A stretch of DNA of 17,530 nucleotides from Candidatus Apopatosoma intestinale (lineage in GTDB: Bacteria; Bacillota; Clostridia; Oscillospirales; CAG-272): NCBI GenBank assembly GCA_003524145.1, contig DODZ01000044.1, forward strand, positions 1-17,530, given 5' to 3'. Below the pieces are notes generated by a model. That model was not told the DNA's origin, searched no databases, and worked only from the letters and a program-made list of their open reading frames with translations. A program made the position numbers and the translations under genes. Below are positions 1 to 6,569 of this stretch, in pieces. Each line of letters begins with the position of its first letter. Positions within the stretch are counted from its first letter, which is position 1.

Positions 1-46
1 GAGGGCTTTCAGCCCTGCCAGCACCATGCCCTTATAGGGCTGAGCA

Positions 47-115
47 AGCCACCTGCTTTGCCGGTGGTTATGACTTTCGTCACGCAAAAGTACGAGAGAA
101 GAAAAGTTACTTTAT
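47..115 (+). repeat. diverged repeat element, left copy
   Basis: A 7-bp stem (47-53 with 63-69, one G-T pair, 9-base loop) abuts ATGACTTT at 70-77. This is followed by CAAAAGTACGA at 85-95 and a tail rich in GA and GTTACTTTA. The same order (stem with 9-base loop, ATGACTTT, CAAAAGTACGA, AAGTATCTTTA-like tail) is found on the minus strand at 17368-17449. The two copies share the tail but not the stem sequence. The open frame from 70 reads a 21-residue peptide containing QKYERRK and then stops. The nature of the element is unknown; it is not a known insertion sequence that I recognise. Confidence 0.6.
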
Positions 116-155
116 CCTACTCAAAATCGCGATAGAACAATATCTGCCAAAACAC

Positions 156-194
156 AAAAAGGCGGGAAAAAGCCAAGCTTTTTCCCGCCTTTTT
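156..194 (-). terminator. rho-independent terminator after coaD
   Basis: Perfect 18-base inverted repeat (156-173 with 177-194) with a 3-base loop. It has a GC-rich core GGCGGG and A/T ends, so each strand ends in a run of five T. It begins 6 bases past the coaD stop codon and should end the leftward transcript. The symmetry means it could also stop transcription entering from the left. Confidence 0.93.
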
Positions 195-200
195 GCGAAA

Positions 201-686
201 TCAAACCTTTTCTCCGAGTTTTGCGGCAATAATACCTTTTGCGCCCTCCGGAATATATTCCGAGTACGGCTTGCCGCACCGCGCAAGCTCACGCACAAGT
301 GTGGAGCTGACATGGAGCACCTCGGGAGAGGAGAACATGAGCAACGTCTCTATGCCCGATATGGCTCTGTTTGCCCGAGCCATATCCTCTTCATATGCAT
401 AGTCCGAGAGATTGCGCACCCCCTTGACTATGGCGCAGACACCGAGCTTCTTTGCAAAATCCGCGATAAGCCCCTCACCCTTTACCACGCGGACATTTGC
501 CATATCCGATGTGGCGGCGGCTACCGCAGAGAGGCGGATTTCCTCATTGAGCAAGGGCTTTTTCGCGGGATTTGTATAAACCGCAACTACTGCTCCGTCG
601 AAAGTATCCGCAGCTCTTTTTATTATGTCAAGATGACCTGTTGTTATCGGGTCAAAGGTGCCCGCAATCAAAACAATTTTTTCCAT
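201..686 (-). CDS. coaD: phosphopantetheine adenylyltransferase
   Basis: Catalyses ATP plus 4'-phosphopantetheine to dephospho-CoA and pyrophosphate, the fourth step of coenzyme A synthesis, in the cytoplasm. The 161-residue product has the usual bacterial PPAT length. The nucleotidyltransferase signature GTFDPITTGHLDII lies at residues 9-22, with Thr10 and His18 in the positions known to bind and stabilise the transferring phosphate. Further family blocks are KGVRNLSDYAYE near residue 90 and the SSTLVRE block (usually SSSLVKE) near 130. An AGGAG site sits 7 bases ahead of the ATG. The gene starts 2 bases after the rsmD stop codon. The rsmD-coaD pairing is a common bacterial arrangement and supports co-transcription. 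A strong terminator follows directly. Confidence 0.96.
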   Translation of the reverse strand: MEKIVLIAGTFDPITTGHLDIIKRAADTFDGAVVAVYTNPAKKPLLNEEIRLSAVAAATSDMANVRVVKGEGLIADFAKKLGVCAIVKGVRNLSDYAYEEDMARANRAISGIETLLMFSSPEVLHVSSTLVRELARCGKPYSEYIPEGAKGIIAAKLGEKV

Positions 687-688
687 TT

Positions 689-1255
689 TTATTCTCCTGC
701 CTTCGGCTTAAGATAAGTTATATGGACCCTGCCGTATTTCACGCCTTTTACTTTTTCGTAGCGCGCGGCGAGCATTACATTTTCTTCGATGTCGAGCGGC
801 TTTTCATCCTCGCAGATTACCATTCCGCCTGTGTTTATCATATCTGCATCGTATAGCGCAGCGAGTATCTCGGGCAGCAGGCGCATGGCATACGGCGGGT
901 CGAGATAGATATAATCAAAACTGCTTCTTCCGCCCGCCGCCCTGATATACGCTCTCCAATCCATGCAGAGCACATTCGTTTTCGGATAGAGTTTTGTTTT
1001 CTTTGCGTTTTCCGTAATTATATTTGCGGCATCGCGCGAAGCGTCGACAAGCGTCGCCTTTTCCGCACCGCGGCTGAGTGCCTCCAGCCCCATCTGACCT
1101 GAGCCGGCAAAAAGGTCAAGTACCGTTTTTCCCGCTATATCAAACTGAATAGAGCTGAAAACAGCCTCTTTCACTCTCTCCGGAGTCGGTCTTGTGTCCT
1201 CGCCCTCGAGCGTTTTCAGATTTATGCCTCGTGCGCTTCCTGTGATTATTCTCAT
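689..1255 (-). CDS. rsmD: 16S rRNA (guanine966-N2)-methyltransferase
   Basis: Class I SAM-dependent methyltransferase that modifies G966 of 16S rRNA in the small subunit (E. coli numbering). The 188-residue protein shows the family N-terminus MRIITGSARG and the TRPTPERVKEAVFSSI block. It also shows the SAM-binding motif DLFAGSGQMGLEALSRGA near residues 47-64 and the catalytic DPPY motif near residue 118, as in N2-guanine and N6-adenine methylases. Its ATG overlaps the uvrC stop by four bases (ATGA), and coaD begins 2 bases downstream, so uvrC-rsmD-coaD look like one translationally linked unit. Nothing appears truncated. Confidence 0.95.
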   Translation of the reverse strand: MRIITGSARGINLKTLEGEDTRPTPERVKEAVFSSIQFDIAGKTVLDLFAGSGQMGLEALSRGAEKATLVDASRDAANIITENAKKTKLYPKTNVLCMDWRAYIRAAGGRSSFDYIYLDPPYAMRLLPEILAALYDADMINTGGMVICEDEKPLDIEENVMLAARYEKVKGVKYGRVHITYLKPKAGE

Positions 1256-3093
1256 TTTTTATTCCTTTCGCCTTTGTCAAAGTATGTTATTATTCTTTCG
1301 GCTGTTTCCGGTGTTATTCCCTTAACTGCGGCAAGCTCCTCGGCGCTCGCTTTCTTTACGCCCGCAAGTCCGCCGAAATGCGAGAGCAGAGCCTTTGCCT
1401 TTGCCGCGCCTATGCCGTCTATCTTCTCGAGGACAGAGGTCTTTTCTTTTTTGCGCTTTGCCCGCGTCATGCTCGAAACGGTGAAGCGGTGAACCTCCTC
1501 CTGAATTTTATATATCAGCATGAAAACCGCCTGCTCCGCGGCTATGGAGACCTCGCCGTATTCGCTCACAAGCGCACGCGTCTTGTGATGCTCGTCCTTT
1601 ACCATGCCGAGCACGGGAATGTTTATTCCCATTTCCCGCATGAGCGCCTGTATCACGAGAACATGATTTTTGCCGCCGTCGAGCAGTATCAGGTCGGGCG
1701 CCTTTGCCCCATCATCGGAGAGATGCGAGAGTCTGCGCGAGAGAGCTTCTCTCATGGAGCCGTAATCATCCTGCCCGTCGGTCGTGCGAATCTTATAAAG
1801 CCTGTATTCGCTCTTTTTCGGCTTGGCGTTTTCGAAAACTACCATGCCTGCCGTTATGTTTTCGTTTCCGTAGTTTGAAATATCAAAAGCCTCTATGCGC
1901 TCCGGCAGAACCTCAAGCGCACAGAGAGAAGCCAGCCTTGCAAGAGATTTTTCCGTCTGCTCACTGCTTTTTCTGTATTCGTCGGCGCGTGTTTCGGCAT
2001 TTTGCTTGACTGTCCGGCAGAATTTATGAAGCTCGCCTCTGCGCGATATCTTCAGTCTGACCGCCGTTCCTGCCTTTTCGCGAAGCCAGTTTTCCGCTGT
2101 CTGCCGTTCTTCCTCGGCTATTTCATCGGCGAGTGTTATCTCGCGCGGGATATAATCGCGCACGCTGTAGAGCTCATATATGAAGGAGCATATAGCGGCA
2201 TCATCGAAAATTTCGCCACCCGAGAAAAGAAAGCTCTGAGAATCTATCAGCTTTCCGGAGCGGACATAGAAAACGCATATTGCAGATATATCATCACCCG
2301 CATACCAGCCGATGATATCGCGATCGACATCGGGAGAGCATATTACGCGCTGCTTTTCGCTCAGACGCTTTATCGCCGCTATCCTGTCACGGTAGCTTGC
2401 CGCCGCCTCAAACATCAGATTTTCCGAAGCGTAATTCATTTTCTCCGTGAGAGAGGAGAGTATATCGTCCTCGTTTCCGTCGAGAAACGATATCGCCTCA
2501 AGAAATCTCGCGCGATATTCCTCTGCCGTCACGCTCTCCTCGCATGGCGCGATGCACCCCATGCGGCGATAGAGACAATGCTTCACTTTGCCCTTGTCCT
2601 TCGGAAAATGCTTCTCGCAATAGGGAAGCCCGAAGGTTTTGCGCAGAGCCGAGATAACGGAATAAACCGTATTTGCACCCGAATACGGACCGTAATATTT
2701 ATTTTTGCCCGCCTCGCGCTTGCGTGACATTATGAGTCTGGGATATTCCTCGCCGAGCGTAGCCACGAGATAAGGATAAGACTTATCATCCTTGAGCAGG
2801 ATATTGTATCTCGGACGATAGAGCTTTATCAGGCTGTTTTCCAGCGTGAGCGCTTCCATCTCCGTCTCGCAGATGATATAATCAAAATCGTATACATTAT
2901 GCGTCATGGCGTCGGTCTTGCTGTTGAAATTATTGTCATGGAAATACTGAGAGACCCTGTTTTTGAGTGCACGGCTCTTGCCGACATATATGACCTTACC
3001 CGAGGAATTTTTCATTATATATACGCCGGGGCAGAGCGGCAGGTTGCCTGCCTTTTCCCGCAGTCTTTTTGCGTATTCTTGGCGTACCGTGAT
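1252..3093 (-). CDS. uvrC: excinuclease ABC subunit C
   Basis: Makes both incisions beside a DNA lesion in UvrABC nucleotide excision repair. The proposed 613-residue product has the GIY-YIG nuclease at its N-terminus (GVY at 23-25, YVG at 36-38). A UVR motif that binds UvrB lies near 205-240. The RNase H-like nuclease carries Asp404 (FDISN), Asp472 (LLDGGK) and His535 (QEEVHRF), and a helix-hairpin-helix tail occupies about 550-605. No ATG, GTG or TTG fits the family start. The next ATG (residue 27) would cut away the GIY motif, and the upstream ATG at 3171 lies in a terminator. A GGAGGGA site at 3097-3103 stands 5 bases before the codon ATC at 3093, giving fMet-TVRQEYAKRL, so I place the start there. 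A mutation or base-calling error of ATG to ATC is the alternative. Confidence 0.9.
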   Translation of the reverse strand: MTVRQEYAKRLREKAGNLPLCPGVYIMKNSSGKVIYVGKSRALKNRVSQYFHDNNFNSKTDAMTHNVYDFDYIICETEMEALTLENSLIKLYRPRYNILLKDDKSYPYLVATLGEEYPRLIMSRKREAGKNKYYGPYSGANTVYSVISALRKTFGLPYCEKHFPKDKGKVKHCLYRRMGCIAPCEESVTAEEYRARFLEAISFLDGNEDDILSSLTEKMNYASENLMFEAAASYRDRIAAIKRLSEKQRVICSPDVDRDIIGWYAGDDISAICVFYVRSGKLIDSQSFLFSGGEIFDDAAICSFIYELYSVRDYIPREITLADEIAEEERQTAENWLREKAGTAVRLKISRRGELHKFCRTVKQNAETRADEYRKSSEQTEKSLARLASLCALEVLPERIEAFDISNYGNENITAGMVVFENAKPKKSEYRLYKIRTTDGQDDYGSMREALSRRLSHLSDDGAKAPDLILLDGGKNHVLVIQALMREMGINIPVLGMVKDEHHKTRALVSEYGEVSIAAEQAVFMLIYKIQEEVHRFTVSSMTRAKRKKEKTSVLEKIDGIGAAKAKALLSHFGGLAGVKKASAEELAAVKGITPETAERIITYFDKGERNKK

Positions 3094-3096
3094 AAA

Positions 3097-3103
3097 TCCC
3101 TCC
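3097..3103 (-). promoter_or_regulatory. strong ribosome binding site deciding uvrC start
   Basis: Read on the minus strand this is GGAGGGA. With GGAGG as the core it leaves 5 bases before the ATC at 3093-3091. It is the only convincing ribosome binding site near the uvrC N-terminus and lies after the terminator hairpin of the preceding gene. Confidence 0.75.
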
Positions 3104-3125
3104 GATCTGAAAATGGGTTTACAGA

Positions 3126-3163
3126 CAAAAAACGGCAGAGGGTTCAAAACGAGCCATCTGCCG
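3126..3163 (-). terminator. intrinsic terminator between ptsH and uvrC
   Basis: On the minus strand a 7-bp stem CGGCAGA/TCTGCCG (57-63 with 33-39 of block 3100) is extended inward by a short GG/CC pairing past a bulge, and is followed by six T. It starts 28 bases after the HPr stop and ends about 25 bases before the uvrC ribosome binding site. There is little room for a separate uvrC promoter, so uvrC may depend on readthrough. Confidence 0.75.
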
Positions 3164-3191
3164 CCTGTCATTCACTTCGTTAACTTTCGGC

Positions 3192-3449
3192 TCACTCGGT
3201 CGTGCGGAGAATCTCCTCGAGACCGTCGAGCGCCTCTGCCTCGTCGGGACCGTCGGCGATAAGAGTTATCGTGGCGTCTCCCGAAATAGCCATGGCGAGC
3301 ACACCCAAAAGACTTTTTGCGCTGGAACGCTTGTCTCCGTCCTGAATCCATATAGAGCTTTTATACGAATTTGCTTTCTGAATGAAAAACATTGCAGGTC
3401 TTGCATGCAGACCTACGCTACTTTTTACTACTACTTCTCTTGAAATCAT
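3192..3449 (-). CDS. ptsH: HPr phosphocarrier protein
   Basis: Small cytoplasmic phosphocarrier of the PEP-dependent sugar phosphotransferase system, taking phosphate from enzyme I and passing it to sugar-specific enzyme IIA. The 85-residue protein has the active-site block GLHARPA with His15, and the regulatory block AKSLLGVLAM with Ser46. Ser46 is the site that HPr kinase modifies in Firmicutes for carbon catabolite control. The presence of His15 argues against the paralogue Crh, which lacks it. An AGGAG site lies 6 bases before the ATG, and a clear promoter and a terminator bracket the gene. No enzyme I or sugar transporter is nearby, so this is a detached HPr gene. It could equally serve mainly a regulatory role. 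Confidence 0.93.
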   Translation of the reverse strand: MISREVVVKSSVGLHARPAMFFIQKANSYKSSIWIQDGDKRSSAKSLLGVLAMAISGDATITLIADGPDEAEALDGLEEILRTTE

Positions 3450-3517
3450 GTGCCGCTCCTGTGCTTTTATCGGGGATAATGCGAAAATGTGCCGTCATTT
3501 CCCTTGGACTAAACAGT

Positions 3518-3546
3518 ATTATATCAAATTATTTGCATAAAATCAA
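3518..3546 (-). promoter_or_regulatory. sigma-A promoter for ptsH
   Basis: Minus strand: TTGATT at 3546-3541, a 17-base spacer, then a perfect TATAAT at 3523-3518. The expected start near 3511 gives a leader of about 60 bases before the HPr ATG. It sits just past the end of the DUF4330 gene, where only a weak AT-rich hairpin is visible, so some readthrough from the envelope operon is possible. Confidence 0.8.
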
Positions 3547-3602
3547 TAGCTTTGAGTAAATTTTCCTGTGAAAAATGTAAAAAATACGATTTTCCGTTGC
3601 TG

Positions 3603-4097
3603 TTATTCGGCTTTTTCTATCGAATTTACCGTTATTTCCACAGCGGCGCCGTTTCCCGTCAGCGGATCAAGTATATATACGGAGAGAACTGAGCCTACGG
3701 TTATTTTTGTTTTGCCGTCGATGAAAAAGCCCGTTTCCGAGGAAATGCCGGCAAATTTTATCCTGCCGTGCAGATTTTTCTTTCCGAGAGGATTATCGTG
3801 CGGCTTGGCGACGCCGTCCTCCTCGATATAAATCTTATTTGTTTCGACTTCTGCCGATATTATCTCCCCTATGAGAGAGTCGCCGTTTGTAAGGTAAACA
3901 TTTCCCTTGCTTGCGCTTGCCGCTGTATTATCCATGATATCATATACCGTGAAATTCACGATTACATGCTCGCTTATATCGTTGCGCTTGTCGAAATACG
4001 CGACTTTCAGTACCACTGCGGCAATGCTCGCGATGACGGCAAGTATTATTATTATGTCAAATATATTGAATCTGACTTTGTTTTTGCTGTCGTTCAC
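3603..4097 (-). CDS. DUF4330-like single-pass membrane protein (second paralogue)
   Basis: Function unknown. The 164-residue product begins with a short charged stretch, then one hydrophobic segment at about residues 12-31 preceded by RFNIFD, then a soluble, probably extracytoplasmic domain. This matches my recollection of DUF4330 proteins in Clostridia. Its C-terminal half shares a spaced pattern with the preceding gene's product: ETGF, then a G-x-T-x-I-x-VGS block. The two are therefore probably old tandem duplicates. The start is GTG, preceded by GGGAGGG (4104-4110) at good spacing, 18 bases after the previous stop. It is the last gene of the murJ-ligase unit, which suggests an envelope role, but that is inference from position. 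Confidence 0.75.
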   Translation of the reverse strand: MNDSKNKVRFNIFDIIIILAVIASIAAVVLKVAYFDKRNDISEHVIVNFTVYDIMDNTAASASKGNVYLTNGDSLIGEIISAEVETNKIYIEEDGVAKPHDNPLGKKNLHGRIKFAGISSETGFFIDGKTKITVGSVLSVYILDPLTGNGAAVEITVNSIEKAE

Positions 4098-4115
4098 TTG
4101 GCACCCTCCCTTTTA

Positions 4116-4619
4116 TCAGCCTGCACTCTTTATCTCGAAGCGCGTGCAATAACCGACGCGATTCAGATATCCGGATGAAAAATATATCTGCGAGCCCACG
4201 AGAATTCTCGTATTTCCTATGTTGCAGAAGCCTGTTTCGTCCACCGTCGCGTTGTCGCATACTATCGTGACATACGCATCGTAGACATCGCTGTAGGCAT
4301 AAACGGGAATATTCCCGTTTTCATCGGCTTTGCTGTCATAATACTGCGTCGGCTCCCATCTGATATTCGATATATAACCGAGCGGCATGTCCGTAGCCGA
4401 ATCAAAAACCTCATTTCCCGCCGCCAGAGCAGAGCGGTATTCCTCCTTTATCGCTGTCAGCTTGACGGAATATTCGATGGTTCTCGGCTTATTCTCCGGC
4501 TTCACATTACCGTTTTGCAGAAGTATCAGATATGTTATAGCCGCCGCCACGGAAAGAATCAATATTATTATAACAGCATCCACAAAGCCGAAACGAGCCT
4601 TTTGTTTTTTGTTGTCCAT
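4116..4619 (-). CDS. DUF4330-like single-pass membrane protein (first paralogue)
   Basis: Function unknown. The 167-residue product has the N-terminal pattern KARFGFVDAVIIILILSVAAA, a single membrane anchor at about residues 13-34, then a β-rich soluble domain. Near the end come DETGFCNIGNTRILVGSQIYF and a paired set of cysteines (three in the last 50 residues). It parallels the next gene's product in length, membrane position and the ETGF/VGS blocks. The ribosome binding site is weak (AAGGT, 6 bases before the ATG), in contrast to its neighbours. It lies 39 bases after the ligase-like gene. An extracytoplasmic accessory role in glycopolymer assembly is plausible, but nothing in the sequence proves it. 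Confidence 0.75.
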   Translation of the reverse strand: MDNKKQKARFGFVDAVIIILILSVAAAITYLILLQNGNVKPENKPRTIEYSVKLTAIKEEYRSALAAGNEVFDSATDMPLGYISNIRWEPTQYYDSKADENGNIPVYAYSDVYDAYVTIVCDNATVDETGFCNIGNTRILVGSQIYFSSGYLNRVGYCTRFEIKSAG

Positions 4620-4658
4620 TTCAGTACCTTGACCTTTCAGATTATTTTGCAGTCCGAA

Positions 4659-6569
4659 TTATAGCTCGGAAAAATAGTGTTCCGCATCTTCCTTCTTCTT
4701 TATTGCGGCAAAATCCGTATACGAAACGGCAAGCCCGACCATCATCCAGAAGAAAAGGAATATTCTGTAGTTATAGAAAACAAAGTCTGTCAGCCCCTGA
4801 AAAAGAAATGCGAAAATTCCGGAGAAGAGAGCCATGCACATCATCTTTTCCTTTACGGCGGTGCAGCTGCGCAGATAGGAGAAGCAACGCGACGCAAGGA
4901 AAAGCATGAATATGAGAAAGAATACGAGCGCGAATATGCCCATTTCCGCCGTGAGCTGGAGATACAGGCTGTGGCTGTGATATGCCACCTCGGCACCGCC
5001 TATGGAATAAGCGGGATAAACAGAGGAAAAAGCCTGCTCGCCTATTCCGATGCCGGATATCAGATTGTCGCGTATCATGGCGAGAGAGCCGCGCCATATA
5101 TTGAGTCTGTACGAGGTTGATGAATCGGTGAAATTTGTAAACCTGTCAAATATCGCGGTATCTTTTGCGAAAATAAGCAGGGAAGCGAGCGGCGAGGCTA
5201 TTATCAGCGCCGCAAAAAATTTCCTGCTTGCTATCAGGGCAAAAACGAGAAGCGAAACGGCAAAGCCGAGCCATGCCCCGCGCGACCATGTAAGTATCAG
5301 GCAGGCGCATCCGAGCAGAGCCGATATCGCGGAGGCAAAGCGCCTGCGAGGGCTTGCTTCGTCGCTCTGCTTTGCAAGGGCGAAGGCAAGCGCCGTCGGC
5401 ACGGTCATTATAAGAAATTCGCCGAGCACATTCGGATTTTCAAAGGTAGAGACCGCACGCCCTCGGATATAATCGAAGGTGCCGGTGTCAATCCAGCCGA
5501 GCGTGGGAGTTCCGATGAAATATTCGCCTATGCCGATAAGCGAGACAAGCCCGAGCGAAACGATGCAGCACGAGATTGCGCGGACGAGCATTTTCTGCGA
5601 GCAGATAAGATTTCTCACTATGAAATACATAGAAATAAGACAAATGTATAAGAGCATTTTTTTTATGCTCGAGCTTCTGTCCACGGAGTTTACACCGCCG
5701 AGGAAGAAGAAAACCGCCAGCATCACCACGGGGATATCGGCGAGCGCGAGCTTTACCACGCGCTTGCCGCGTATCAGCTTTACAAAAAATGATATCGCTA
5801 TGAGTATCACCGTTGCGGCGAGAGACATAGTTTTCATGAAGGGGAGCAGGAGAAAAACGAGGAGCACGCCTGCCTCCGGATAAGTCATGACAAACATCGC
5901 AAAGGCGATAAGCGCCGCCGCCGCAACTATATAGAGCGGGCGGACAAATATCGTGCAGAGACCGAGTATCATGCCGAGCATGAACATTATGTTTGTGGCA
6001 CGACGCCCCTCTTCGGACTCCTCATGAGCCTCGGTTCTTCTTATACCGAGAAAATCGTTTATCAGAAAAGAGAAGAATCTGCTTCCGGCAAAAGCCTGCG
6101 AAACCGAGAGCTTCGATGAGAAGAAGCAGACGGAAAGGAGCAGGAAAACCGCGCCTGCCGCGGGGTCGGTGAAGTTGCGCTCATAATCGAAGGCGACCGC
6201 CTTCATTATATATATAACTGAGCTGTATAGCCCGAACGAAGCGGAAAATACACCGAATACCGATATCGGTGCCGAGAGGAACATATCTCTCAGCCTCGAA
6301 GAAAAGCCGAGCAGGACGCTGCGCTCTATCTCTCTTGCGGCGCGTTGCTTTGCGCCGCGCATGGAAAATTTCTTTACAGCCTTTCTGTAGACCGAGGCGG
6401 CAAATGAATTTCTCGCGGCTTCCTCGGCGGCATCATACGATGTCATCAGAAAGGCGAAAATGCTTTTGAGAATTCTGCTGTAAATAAAAGAAGCAAACCG
6501 CATGACATATGTCACGATGAAGCTGTCTTTTATGCGGACGGCTCTTTTCTTATTTTTCTGTACCGTCAT
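4659..6569 (-). CDS. O-antigen ligase / polymerase family membrane protein
   Basis: Multi-spanning membrane protein of 636 residues in the Wzy_C/O-antigen ligase superfamily, whose members join or polymerise lipid-linked glycans on the outer face of the membrane. Family features seen are STFENPNVLGEF, then LTWSRGAWLGF, then a large loop with RLNIWRGSLAMI and GIGIGEQAF. A conserved His-containing stretch HSHSLYLQLTAEMG has His531 and His533. About the first 100 residues form an unusual amphipathic, Arg/Lys-rich extension with one weak hydrophobic segment. The ATG shares a base with the murJ stop (TGATG) and has GGGAGGA 6 bases ahead. The acceptor and the sugar cannot be told; teichoic-type polymer, capsule or S-layer glycan are all possible. 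Confidence 0.88.
   Translation of the reverse strand: MTVQKNKKRAVRIKDSFIVTYVMRFASFIYSRILKSIFAFLMTSYDAAEEAARNSFAASVYRKAVKKFSMRGAKQRAAREIERSVLLGFSSRLRDMFLSAPISVFGVFSASFGLYSSVIYIMKAVAFDYERNFTDPAAGAVFLLLSVCFFSSKLSVSQAFAGSRFFSFLINDFLGIRRTEAHEESEEGRRATNIMFMLGMILGLCTIFVRPLYIVAAAALIAFAMFVMTYPEAGVLLVFLLLPFMKTMSLAATVILIAISFFVKLIRGKRVVKLALADIPVVMLAVFFFLGGVNSVDRSSSIKKMLLYICLISMYFIVRNLICSQKMLVRAISCCIVSLGLVSLIGIGEYFIGTPTLGWIDTGTFDYIRGRAVSTFENPNVLGEFLIMTVPTALAFALAKQSDEASPRRRFASAISALLGCACLILTWSRGAWLGFAVSLLVFALIASRKFFAALIIASPLASLLIFAKDTAIFDRFTNFTDSSTSYRLNIWRGSLAMIRDNLISGIGIGEQAFSSVYPAYSIGGAEVAYHSHSLYLQLTAEMGIFALVFFLIFMLFLASRCFSYLRSCTAVKEKMMCMALFSGIFAFLFQGLTDFVFYNYRIFLFFWMMVGLAVSYTDFAAIKKKEDAEHYFSEL

Larger units (their letters stand above)
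1..200. other. gene-free left edge with small hairpins and repeat
   Basis: I see no credible gene here. The stretch holds three short inverted repeats in a row: 2-7 with 11-16 (loop of 3), 28-32 with 36-40 (loop of 3), and 47-53 with 63-69 (loop of 9). The third directly precedes a copy of the repeat element that also occurs near the right end of the window. The terminator of the leftward coaD transcript follows at 156-194. The window edge cuts the region, so whatever lies to the left is unknown. Confidence 0.7.

Noticed and set aside
2002..2727. Plus-strand open frame of 241 codons
   Set aside because: Antisense to the middle of uvrC and without any recognisable domain.
3126..3171. ATG at 3171 as the uvrC start
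   Set aside because: It sits at the edge of the ptsH terminator stem with no ribosome binding site, and its first 26 residues do not resemble UvrC proteins.
3550..3602. Terminator after the second DUF4330 gene
   Set aside because: Only a short AT-rich pairing (AAAAT/ATTTT) with a T-run is visible; too weak to call.
4658..4663. TATAAT on the minus strand ahead of the first DUF4330 gene
   Set aside because: It overlaps the stop codon of the ligase gene and has no -35-like hexamer at 16-18 bases, so it is probably chance.
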